Below are positions 1 to 6,275 of a stretch of DNA of 7,666 bases, piece after piece. Positions within the stretch are counted from its first letter, which is position 1. Every line of letters starts with the position of its first letter. Made by a program: the position numbers and the translations under genes. The stretch covers positions 1-7,666 of the forward strand of contig URBA01000063.1 of the NCBI GenBank assembly GCA_900545905.1, in the 5' to 3' direction. This DNA is from an uncultured Collinsella sp. GTDB taxonomy: Bacteria; Actinomycetota; Coriobacteriia; Coriobacteriales; Coriobacteriaceae. The notes under the pieces are model-generated. The model did not search any database and had not been told where the DNA came from. It was given only the letters and a program-made list of their open reading frames with translations.

Positions 1-1341
1 GTCCTCGAGCTCGTGGGCGGCGCCGATAACGTTGTTATGGCAACGCACTGCATTACAAGGCTCAGATTCAACCTGAAGGACGATAGCAAGGCAGACCTGG
101 AGGCCCTTAAGACGCTTGACGGCGCCTTGGGCGCGCAGGTTAAAGACGGACAGTGGCAAGTTATCATCGGCGCCAGCGTGGGGTCGGTATATGACGAATT
201 GGAGCCCATGCTAGGTGACAGGATGGGTGGCGAGGTCTCCGCCGACGCCGAGCAGCCTGAGCTCCAAAAAGGTTCGGCTCGCGTATTCGATATCATCACC
301 GGCATCTTTTCCGCTATCATTCCCGCACTGGTGGCGGGAGGCATCGTAAAGGGCATCCTGGCTGCTATCGCGGCTTTTGGAATCGACACGGGTGCCGGCG
401 ACTTTGCGATATTCAATATGATTTCGGATATCCCGTTCTACTTCTTGCCGTTTTTGCTGGCAATGTCTACAGCTGATAAGTTCCGGGTCAACCGTTCGCT
501 TGCGCTTTGTGTTGCCGGATCGCTGATGTACCCGACCATTGTCAACGCTGTCGGTACGGGCGAGACGCCCCTTGCGCTGTTCGGTTTTGCGGTGCCGATT
601 TTTAGCTACGCCGATTCCGTGTTCCCGGTTATCTTTGGCGTCATTGGCTTGTCTTTTGTATATCGTGCAATCGACAAAGTCGTGCCGGATCTTTTTAAGC
701 TCGTTGTCGTTCCGGCGCTCTCCCTTGCTATCGTGATTCCCGTCAACCTGTTTGTGCTCGCTCCGATTGGTGCCTGGTGCGGTCTTGGTCTTGCCAACGG
801 TATCGTCTGGCTATTCTCGACGTTAGGCCCCGTTGCCGGTTTTCTGCTGGGCTTCTTTATGCCGCTTATCGTGCTCTTCGGCATGCATCAGTCAACGAGC
901 CCTATCCAGATTTCCAATATCGCAACGCTTGGGTATGACTATCTGCTCCCGATCTCTTTCTGCCATAACCTCGCCGAAAGCGGTGCGTCTTTTGGTGCAG
1001 CCCTGCGCATGGCCGACGAAAAGCTCAAGTCCGCTGCAATGACGTGCGCCTTCTCAGCATTTATGGGAATTTCCGAGCCCGCCTTGTTTACCGTTCAGGT
1101 TCCTAACAGGACTCCGCTTATCGCTGCGATGATTGCGGATGGCATTGGCGGTGCGCTTACCGTTGTTCTCGGCGCAAAGTGCTTCGGCTTTGTTATGCCC
1201 GGCATTACCTCGTTGCCCGTTTATGCCGATCCAAGCGGCAATCCCATGAACCTGATCATGATTGTCGTCTGCATCGCTTTGACTTGGGTTATCTCTGCGG
1301 CGCTCTCGTTTGCGCTCTATGGTCGTTTCGACAAAAAGTAA
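1..1341 (+). CDS. PTS sugar permease, fused EIIB-EIIC, glucose/beta-glucoside superfamily (5' end missing)
   Basis: This inner-membrane permease takes up and phosphorylates a sugar at the expense of phospho-HPr. The reading frame is open from base 1 (V-L-E-L-V-G-G), so the true start lies upstream and 446 residues are visible. The EIIB domain fills about the first 75 residues, with its phosphorylated cysteine in THCITRLRF (Cys codon 49-51). A short linker leads to the EIIC domain from about base 280, with about ten hydrophobic segments. The EIIC sugar-site signatures are GMHQST (His codon 886-888) and GISEPALF (Glu codon 1075-1077). By family knowledge, the wording around these motifs (NIATLGYDYLLP, FVMPGITSLPVY) is closest to beta-glucoside-type EIIBC. 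The protein ends right after EIIC (ALYGRFDKK), so no EIIA domain is fused at the C-terminus, and EIIA must come from another gene. The substrate cannot be assigned. A terminator follows 29 bp after the stop. Confidence 0.93.
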   Translation, partial: VLELVGGADNVVMATHCITRLRFNLKDDSKADLEALKTLDGALGAQVKDGQWQVIIGASVGSVYDELEPMLGDRMGGEVSADAEQPELQKGSARVFDIITGIFSAIIPALVAGGIVKGILAAIAAFGIDTGAGDFAIFNMISDIPFYFLPFLLAMSTADKFRVNRSLALCVAGSLMYPTIVNAVGTGETPLALFGFAVPIFSYADSVFPVIFGVIGLSFVYRAIDKVVPDLFKLVVVPALSLAIVIPVNLFVLAPIGAWCGLGLANGIVWLFSTLGPVAGFLLGFFMPLIVLFGMHQSTSPIQISNIATLGYDYLLPISFCHNLAESGASFGAALRMADEKLKSAAMTCAFSAFMGISEPALFTVQVPNRTPLIAAMIADGIGGALTVVLGAKCFGFVMPGITSLPVYADPSGNPMNLIMIVVCIALTWVISAALSFALYGRFDKK

Positions 1342-1370
1342 CGACGTTTTGAGATAGACAATATTAATCG

Positions 1371-1421
1371 GCCGCTCGCCGGGGAATCGTTCTGCGACGC
1401 CCCAGCGAGCGGCATTTTATT
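1371..1421 (+). terminator. Rho-independent terminator of the PTS gene, possibly bidirectional
   Basis: The arms GCCGCTCGC (1371-1379) and GCGAGCGGC (1405-1413) pair perfectly. After one C/A mismatch, an inner GGGG/CCCC (1381-1384 with 1400-1403) extends the stem. The sequence ATTTTATT follows on the + strand. On the minus strand the same hairpin lies about 50 bp past the ygiQ stop and is followed by an AT-rich but not T-rich stretch, so it may also slow ygiQ transcription, with weaker support. Confidence 0.85.
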
Positions 1422-1445
1422 GGTGGGGCGTGTCGTGTCGCCAAC

Positions 1446-1459
1446 GGCGGCATGCCGCC
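1446..1459. repeat. 14-bp perfect palindrome just past the ygiQ stop
   Basis: GGCGGCATGCCGCC is its own reverse complement and lies 8 bp beyond the ygiQ stop codon on the minus strand. As RNA it could form only a 5-bp stem with a CATG loop, and no T-tract follows, so it is not a classical terminator. A 3'-end stabilising hairpin or chance in GC-rich DNA are both possible. Confidence 0.4.
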
Positions 1460-1467
1460 TCGCCGCG

Positions 1468-3603
1468 CTAGTTGCGTCTGCCGCCTCCGTTGGCGCCCTG
1501 ACGCCCCTGTGCCGCGCGATTGCGACCGGCAGTGTTCTGCGCGCGGGACATACCGCCGTGACCCTTGCTGCCCTTGGGCCCCTTGCCGGCGGCGTCACCG
1601 TGGGCCTTGCCGCCCTTCTTGCCGGTGCCATGCCCACCGCCGGCAGACGTCTCGCCCGGGCGTGGCGGCACGGGGCGAATCAGGCAATGCTTGGTATAGC
1701 CGATCAGATCACGACGCCCGGCCTTCTCTAGCGCCTCGCGCACCAGCTTGTAGTTCTCGGGCTTGCGATACTGGATGAGCGCGCGCTGCATGGCCTTCTC
1801 ATGCGGGTCGCGCGCCACATAGATCGGCTCCATGGTGCGCGGATCCACGCCGGTGTAGTACATGCAGGTCGACATAGTGGACGGTGTGGGGTAGAAGTCC
1901 TGCACCTGCTCGGGCATGTAGCCCATGTCGCGCACGGCCTCGGCAAGGTCCACGGCTTCCTTCATCGTCGATCCGGGATGGCTCGAGATCAGATACGGCA
2001 CCACGTACTGCTTGAGTCCGTATTCGCGGTTCAGGCGTTCAAATTTGCGGCAGAACGCGTCGTAGACGGCGCGGCTCGGCTTGCCCATCACGGACAGTAC
2101 CGCGTCGCTCACGTGCTCGGGCGCTACGCGCAGCTGGCCCGAGACATGGTGCTCCAGCAGCTCGCGCAAAAACTCGTCCGAGGCATCGGCCATGGTGTAG
2201 TCAAAGCGGATGCCGCTGCGGACAAAGACTTTCTTGACGCCCGGCAGCTGACGCAGGTCGCGCAGCAGCTGCGTGTAGCCGCTCTCGTCGACCACCATGT
2301 TCTTGCACACACTCGGCCACAGGCAGCGCTTGTTCTTGCACACGCCGTGCTTGAGCTGCTTGTCGCAGGCCGGGCGGCTAAAGTTAGCCGTCGGTCCGCC
2401 CACGTCGTTGATGTAGCCCTTAAACTCGGGATCGCGCGTGAGCAGCTCGGCCTCGCGCATGATCGAGTCATGGCTGCGCATCTGCAGCACGCGGCCTTGG
2501 TGGAAGGTGAGGGCGCAAAACGAGCACTCGCCAAAACAGCCGCGGTTGGAGCTAATGGAAAACTTAATCTCGGCAAAGGCCGGCACGCCGCCTGCCGCGT
2601 CGTAGTCGGGATGCCAGTCGCGTGCGTAGGGGAGCTCGGCTACCTCGTCCATCTCGTCGGTGGTGAGCGTCGCCGATGGCGGGTTCTGCACCACATAGAT
2701 GCTGTTGGGGTAGGGCTCTACCAGGCGATGTCCGGTGATGGGGTCCATATTCTGCTGCTGCACGTTAAAGCTGCGTGCGTAGTTGAGCTTGTCGGCAGCA
2801 AGGTCGTCCCAGCTGGGTAGCAGGTCGTAGTCGTAGACCTCGTCGAGCGAGCTCGTGCGGTAGACGGTACCGTTGATATAGGTGATCTGGTCGACGGGTA
2901 GCCCCGCGTCGAGCGCGTCGGCGATCTCGACAATCGCGTGCTCGCCCATGCCGTAGATGAGAATGTCGGCGCCCGAGTCGAGCAGTACCGAACGCTTAAG
3001 CTTGTCCTGCCAGTAGTCGTAGTGGGCCAGGCGACGCAGGCTTGCCTCGATGCCACCGATGATGATGGGGGCGTCCTTGAACGTCTGACGGATAAGGTTG
3101 CCGTAGACTGTGACGGCGCGATTGGGACGGTGCCCCTCCTCGCCACCGGGGGTATAGGCGTCGGTGTGGCGGCGGTGCTTGGTCACCGAATAGTGGTTGA
3201 CCATGGAGTCCATGTTGCCGGCGCTGACGAGGAAGCCCAGGCGCGGCTCGCCGAGCACGCTGATGCTGGCGGGGTCGGTCCAGTCGGGCTGGCAGATGAT
3301 GCCAACTTTGTAGCCGTGCGCGTCGAGGACGCGGCTGATGATAGCCATGCCAAAGCTGGGATGGTCCACGTAGGCGTCACCGCAGATGTAGACAAAGTCG
3401 CACTGGTCCCAGCCGCGTGCATCCATGTCGGCGCGGCTGACGGGGAGGAACTTATCGCGGCCTGGACGCCAAGGACGCGAGGGCGCTGCTGAGGCATGCG
3501 TGGGTCGCGAGCCCTGCGCCTTGCCGCCGCGCTTTTGCTGCTGGCCCTGTTTGCCCTGCTGTCCGCGTTGGCTGTTCTGAGCGTGCTGAGGCTTTTTTGC
3601 CAC
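1468..3603 (-). CDS. ygiQ: YgiQ family radical SAM protein
   Basis: This cytosolic radical SAM enzyme belongs to the YgiQ family, whose reaction is not known to me. The start is GTG at 3603, with GGGAGGG 3 bp upstream; this gives 711 residues. An ATG 81 bp further upstream (3684) lacks that support. Residues 1-45 are a Gln/Gly/Lys-rich low-complexity extension. The N-terminal YgiQ domain follows, with GDAYVDHPSFGMAI (75-88) and GGIEASLRR (183-191). The radical SAM core carries the CxxxCxxC motif in GCFGECSFC (Cys356, Cys360, Cys363), which binds the 4Fe-4S cluster. Four further cysteines (413, 422, 427, 433) have the spacing I recall for E. coli YgiQ. The C-terminal YgiQ domain (VQDFYPTPSTMSTCMYYTG) comes next, then about 60 Gly/Lys/Ala/Arg-rich residues. 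The gene stands alone, convergent with the PTS gene and divergent from the DUF1275 gene. The family assignment is very strong. Confidence 0.96.
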   Translation of the reverse strand: MAKKPQHAQNSQRGQQGKQGQQQKRGGKAQGSRPTHASAAPSRPWRPGRDKFLPVSRADMDARGWDQCDFVYICGDAYVDHPSFGMAIISRVLDAHGYKVGIICQPDWTDPASISVLGEPRLGFLVSAGNMDSMVNHYSVTKHRRHTDAYTPGGEEGHRPNRAVTVYGNLIRQTFKDAPIIIGGIEASLRRLAHYDYWQDKLKRSVLLDSGADILIYGMGEHAIVEIADALDAGLPVDQITYINGTVYRTSSLDEVYDYDLLPSWDDLAADKLNYARSFNVQQQNMDPITGHRLVEPYPNSIYVVQNPPSATLTTDEMDEVAELPYARDWHPDYDAAGGVPAFAEIKFSISSNRGCFGECSFCALTFHQGRVLQMRSHDSIMREAELLTRDPEFKGYINDVGGPTANFSRPACDKQLKHGVCKNKRCLWPSVCKNMVVDESGYTQLLRDLRQLPGVKKVFVRSGIRFDYTMADASDEFLRELLEHHVSGQLRVAPEHVSDAVLSVMGKPSRAVYDAFCRKFERLNREYGLKQYVVPYLISSHPGSTMKEAVDLAEAVRDMGYMPEQVQDFYPTPSTMSTCMYYTGVDPRTMEPIYVARDPHEKAMQRALIQYRKPENYKLVREALEKAGRRDLIGYTKHCLIRPVPPRPGETSAGGGHGTGKKGGKAHGDAAGKGPKGSKGHGGMSRAQNTAGRNRAAQGRQGANGGGRRN

Positions 3604-3640
3604 GATCCCTCCCGGTGTCTGTATGCTGCACGTAATTGTA

Positions 3641-3675
3641 ACCAGTCTTTTTGGGACGGCGCTAAAAAGACTGGT
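3641..3675. promoter_or_regulatory. Perfect 12-bp inverted repeat upstream of ygiQ (candidate operator)
   Basis: ACCAGTCTTTTT (3641-3652) and AAAAAGACTGGT (3664-3675) are exact reverse complements separated by 11 bp. The repeat ends 38 bp upstream of the ygiQ GTG. On the minus strand a TACAAT hexamer (3635-3640) directly adjoins the near arm and could be a -10 box, with a start around 3628 and a leader of about 25 nt; I see no good -35. In that layout the repeat would cover the promoter, which suggests repressor binding. Alternatively the RNA could fold as a hairpin if transcription begins further upstream, or it could serve the divergent DUF1275 gene. The pairing is certain; the role is inference. 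Confidence 0.5.
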
Positions 3676-3856
3676 GGAGTACATGAGCTGGTGAGTGAGA
3701 GCGTCGCTGAGTCAGTCGTTTGTTTCCAGACTGTGTATCTGCGCGTTGGAGAACCCGTCTCGCGCGCACGCCATGTTGTCAATGGGTTACAGTATGAACG
3801 GCGGTTATGTTTCCGCCAACGCACGAGAGGGTCGTCAACAAGGAGGATGCACGACG

Positions 3857-4573
3857 ATGCAGCGTGCCAAACAGATATCGGAGTCTATTGAGCTGGGCAT
3901 CATCTTGGCGCTCGCCGGTGGCTTTATGGACGTGTATTCGTACATTGGGCGCGACCATGTTTTCGCCAACGCGCAGACGGGCAACATCTTGCTGGTGGGC
4001 GTGAGCATCTCGGAGGGCAACTGGGCGCTGGCGGGGCGCTATTTCTTCCCCGTGGTGTCGTTTGCCGTGGGCATTATGCTTGCCGACCTGGTGCACGAGC
4101 GGTTTGGCAGCGTGATTCACTGGCGCCAAGTGACGGTGTTCTTTGAAGCCGTCATCTTGCTGGGTGTGAGCTTTATCCCGGGCGGCAATTTCAACCTGCT
4201 CGCCAACTGCCTTACCTCGTTTGCCTGCGGCATGCAGGTCGAGAGCTTCCGCAAGATCCACGGTCACGGCATCGCTACGACCATGTGCATCGGCAACTTG
4301 CGCAACGCGCTGCAAAACGTGGACGATTACATCATCACCCACAGGCGCGGCTTTTTGGAAAACGGCCTGCTGTACTTTGGCGTGATCTTTACCTTTGTGT
4401 TTGGCGCCGTGTTGGGCAACTGGTGTATTGAGCGCATGGGCCTGCACGCCATCGTCGTGGCGAGCTTGCTGCTGTTTGTCGCGTTTGCCATCATGTTCAT
4501 CGACCGCGAGCGCGACTTGCGCTTACGCTGGAAGGTTGCGGCCGAGGCTTGGAAAGAGGGCTGTCGAAAGTAA
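3857..4573 (+). CDS. DUF1275 (YoaK-like) integral membrane protein
   Basis: This is a 238-residue membrane protein of the DUF1275/YoaK family (Pfam PF06912), whose substrate or role is unknown to me. The start is ATG 3857, with AAGGAGG at 3840-3846 (10-nt spacing). The frame stays open upstream to 3695, but those 54 codons read unlike the family and lack a ribosome site. Family signatures are GGFMDVYSYIGRDHVFANAQ followed by TGNILLVGV (21-49) and GMQVESFRK...TTMCIGNLRN (125-150). Hydrophobic segments lie near 12-30, 60-80, 92-107, 112-127, 169-187 and 197-215, which gives about six membrane spans. A charged cytosolic tail follows (DRERDLRLRWK). It is transcribed alone, divergent from ygiQ and closed by its own terminator, so context does not hint at a function. 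No convincing promoter is visible in the gap upstream. Confidence 0.93.
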   Translation: MQRAKQISESIELGIILALAGGFMDVYSYIGRDHVFANAQTGNILLVGVSISEGNWALAGRYFFPVVSFAVGIMLADLVHERFGSVIHWRQVTVFFEAVILLGVSFIPGGNFNLLANCLTSFACGMQVESFRKIHGHGIATTMCIGNLRNALQNVDDYIITHRRGFLENGLLYFGVIFTFVFGAVLGNWCIERMGLHAIVVASLLLFVAFAIMFIDRERDLRLRWKVAAEAWKEGCRK

Positions 4574-4579
4574 CCGAAT

Positions 4580-4615
4580 GCGGCAAAGGGGCTGTCCCTT
4601 TGCCGCAATATTTTT
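4580..4615 (+). terminator. Rho-independent terminator of the DUF1275 gene
   Basis: Arms GCGGCAAAGGG (4580-4590) and CCCTTTGCCGC (4596-4606) form a perfect 11-bp stem with a GCTGT loop, 6 bp after the stop codon. AATATTTTT follows. This separates the DUF1275 gene from the alcohol dehydrogenase downstream. Confidence 0.93.
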
Positions 4616-4622
4616 CATCATC

Positions 4623-4640
4623 TGTTGAAACGCTTTAACA
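4623..4640. promoter_or_regulatory. LacI-type operator-like dyad upstream of the alcohol dehydrogenase gene
   Basis: TGTTGAAACGCTTTAACA is symmetric around a central CG and fits TGTTnAAnCGnTTnAACA, with 14 of 18 positions matching their reverse complement. Dyads centred on CG are typical of LacI-family operators. A possible -35 TTGACG lies just downstream (4644-4649), but the matching -10 region (around 4667-4673) is weak; TAGGAT at 4679-4684 is another -10 candidate without a good -35. A second partial site, CGTTTCAAAAGCGTT (4665-4679), contains the reverse complements of both TTGAAACG and AACGCTTT, in swapped order. No regulator gene is present in the window. Confidence 0.45.
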
Positions 4641-4738
4641 AATTTGACGTTCTCACGTGTTTTTCGTTTCAAAAGCGTTAGGATGGGACTCATAGCGTGG
4701 GGCGTAATGGATGCCCCGCACACGATGGGAGGCTATCA

Positions 4739-5905
4739 ATGGCTAATCGTTTCGTTCTCAATACCATCTCTTATCATGGTTCCGGCGCCATCAAGGAGAT
4801 CCCCGGCGAGCTTCAGCGTCGCGGCTACAAGAAGATTTTCGTCTGCTCCGATCCCGATCTGGTCAAGTTTGGCGTTACCGCTAAGGTGACCGACGAGCTC
4901 GACGCTGCCGGCATCGCTTGGAGCCTCTACTCCGAGATCAAGCCCAACCCCACTATCCAGAACGTCAAGGACGGCGTCGAGGCCTTCAAGGCCGCCGAGG
5001 CTGACGCTATCGTGACCATCGGTGGCGGCTCCTCCATGGACACCGCCAAGGCCATCGGCATCATCATCAACAACCCCGAGTTCGCCGATGTCCGCAGCCT
5101 CGAGGGCGTTGCTCCCACTAAGAACCACGCCGTGTTCACCATCGCCGTGCCGACGACCGCCGGTACCGCTGCCGAGGTGACCATCAACTACGTCATCACC
5201 GACCCCGAGAAGGTCCGCAAGTTCGTGTGCGTCGACACCAACGACGCCCCCGAGGTCGCCGTCGTCGACCCCGACATGATGGCCTCCATGCCCGCCGGCC
5301 TCACCGCCTCCACCGGTATGGACGCCCTGACCCACGCCATCGAGGGCTACACCACCAAGGGCGCTTGGGAGCTCTCCGACATGTTCCACTTTGAGGCCAT
5401 CAAGCTGATCAGCGAGAACCTACGCGACTCCGTTGCCGAGGCCAAGTCCGGCCAGCCCGGCTCCGGCCGCGAGGGCATGGCCCTTGGCCAGTATGTCGCC
5501 GGCATGGGCTTCTCCAACGTTGGCCTGGGCATCGACCACGCCATGGCTCACACCCTGTCCGCTCACTACGACACCCCGCACGGCGTCGCCTGCGCCATGC
5601 TGCTGCCGATTGCCATGGAGTTCAACAAGCCGGTTTGCGCCGAGCGTCTGGCCAAGGTTGCCGTCGCCATGGGCGTTGACACCACGGGCATGAGCACCGA
5701 CGAGGCTGCCGACGCCGCTATCGCCGCCGTCAAGCAGCTTTCCGCCGACGTGAATATCCCGCACGTCTGCGAGGCCATGAAGGCTGACGAGATCGAGGTC
5801 CTGGCCAAGGACGCCATGGCCGACGCTTGTTTCCCGGGTAACCCGCGCGAGGCAACGCTCGACGACGTCATCGAGCTCTTCAAGAAGATCTGCCCGGCTG
5901 CCTAG
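4739..5905 (+). CDS. fucO: Iron-dependent alcohol dehydrogenase, lactaldehyde reductase (FucO) type
   Basis: This cytosolic NAD(H)-dependent group III alcohol dehydrogenase probably reduces lactaldehyde to 1,2-propanediol or acetaldehyde to ethanol. The start is ATG 4739, with GGGAGG 6 nt upstream; the frame also opens at GTG 4697, without a ribosome site. The 388 residues resemble E. coli FucO (about 383) from end to end as I recall it, including the opening MANR, NNPEFADVRSLEG (111-123), VPTTAGTAAEVTINYVITD (137-155) and ALGQYVAGMGFSNVGLG (248-264). The nucleotide loop is GGGS (95-98), and Asp38 matches the FucO residue tied to NAD preference. The expected metal ligands are Asp195, His199, His267 and His281, with His271 as an extra active-site histidine. 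An insertion of about four residues lies near 236-246. All Lys codons I checked are AAG, Glu are GAG, and Ala and Ile favour C endings, which suggests high expression. No fucose genes adjoin it, so a general ethanol or propanediol role is as likely as fucose catabolism. Confidence 0.92.
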   Translation: MANRFVLNTISYHGSGAIKEIPGELQRRGYKKIFVCSDPDLVKFGVTAKVTDELDAAGIAWSLYSEIKPNPTIQNVKDGVEAFKAAEADAIVTIGGGSSMDTAKAIGIIINNPEFADVRSLEGVAPTKNHAVFTIAVPTTAGTAAEVTINYVITDPEKVRKFVCVDTNDAPEVAVVDPDMMASMPAGLTASTGMDALTHAIEGYTTKGAWELSDMFHFEAIKLISENLRDSVAEAKSGQPGSGREGMALGQYVAGMGFSNVGLGIDHAMAHTLSAHYDTPHGVACAMLLPIAMEFNKPVCAERLAKVAVAMGVDTTGMSTDEAADAAIAAVKQLSADVNIPHVCEAMKADEIEVLAKDAMADACFPGNPREATLDDVIELFKKICPAA

Positions 5906-5958
5906 CCCAGTTTGGTGGTCCTTCGCCCGTAGGTGTATGGTCTTTTGACGTGCCGCTG

Positions 5959-5990
5959 GCCCCGCCGTGCTACGCACGGCGGGGCTTTTT
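5959..5990 (+). terminator. Rho-independent terminator of the alcohol dehydrogenase gene
   Basis: GCCCCGCCGTGC (5959-5970) and GCACGGCGGGGC (5974-5985) form a perfect 12-bp stem with a TAC loop, followed at once by TTTTT (5986-5990). It lies 53 bp past the stop codon. Confidence 0.95.
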
Positions 5991-6066
5991 GTGCTGCGTC
6001 GATGCCCTGAGACGGACAAAACCAAGGCGTACTGCCCGCTGCGGATAGGTGGTGCACTTCCCTGCG

Positions 6067-6105
6067 TGCATTTTTGGGAGTATTCAACAAGCTCTTAAAA
6101 ATGCA
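6067..6105. repeat. 14-bp hairpin TGCATTTTTGGGAG / CTCTTAAAAATGCA
   Basis: TGCATTTTTGGGAG (6067-6080) pairs with CTCTTAAAAATGCA (6092-6105) over 14 bp. The outer nine pairs are perfect, followed by two G-T wobbles and three more pairs, with an 11-nt loop TATTCAACAAG. Because the wobbles pair as G-U only when the + strand is the RNA, a + strand transcript is favoured if this is an RNA fold. There is no T-tract after it, so it is not a standard terminator, and the strong terminator of the upstream gene lies 77 bp before it. Confidence 0.6.
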
Positions 6106-6116
6106 TAACGTTGTGA

Positions 6117-6174
6117 ATGGGCGGTAGTGATCCGCAGGCGCCCATCGACAGCCATTGTGGGCGGGCTATCGATG
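6117..6174. repeat. Two overlapping hairpins
   Basis: ATGGGCG (6117-6123) is the exact reverse complement of CGCCCAT (6139-6145). CATCGACAGCC (6143-6153) pairs with GGCTATCGATG (6164-6174) at 10 of 11 positions across a 10-nt loop. The two stems share three bases (6143-6145), so they can nearly stack or compete. No T-tract follows. With the hairpin at 6067-6105 they form a compact structured block of about 108 bp. Confidence 0.5.
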
Positions 6175-6275
6175 AGTGGAGGGGGTTATTACTGAGTTTC
6201 TGCTTTGCGACGACCTGCAACACTGCTGTAACCGCGTCGTTTTGTCGTTCGTGATGGGGCCGTTGGGGCCCACGG

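Noticed and set aside
1801..2820. Long open frame on the + strand (339 codons) opposite ygiQ
   Set aside because: It is antisense to a clearly conserved radical SAM gene, its Val/Ala/His-rich product is typical of reading GC-rich coding DNA backwards, and it has no ribosome site or known domain.
2938..3492. Open frame of 184 codons on the + strand opposite the ygiQ N-terminal half
   Set aside because: Same reasoning: a shadow of ygiQ, low-complexity Val/Gly/Asp composition and no start signal.
3800..3817. GGCGG/CCGCC hairpin upstream of the DUF1275 gene as a riboswitch or attenuator
   Set aside because: Only a 5-bp stem with an 8-nt loop, no T-tract and no recognisable riboswitch consensus.
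3695..3856. N-terminal extension of the DUF1275 protein by 54 residues
   Set aside because: The extension shows no family similarity or ribosome site, while ATG 3857 has AAGGAGG at proper spacing and matches the family's usual start.
3847..3891. Tiny frame starting at ATG 3847, directly after AAGGAGG
   Set aside because: The start codon abuts the ribosome site with no spacer and gives only 14 codons; the in-frame ATG 3857 explains the site better.
4736..5389. 217-codon frame on the - strand opposite the alcohol dehydrogenase gene
   Set aside because: Gly/Asp/Val-rich antisense product created by strong codon bias of the real gene.
6052..6057. GTGCAC near the first hairpin as a third member of the TGCACGTGCA set
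   Set aside because: Only a 6-bp match without the full palindrome; expected by chance.
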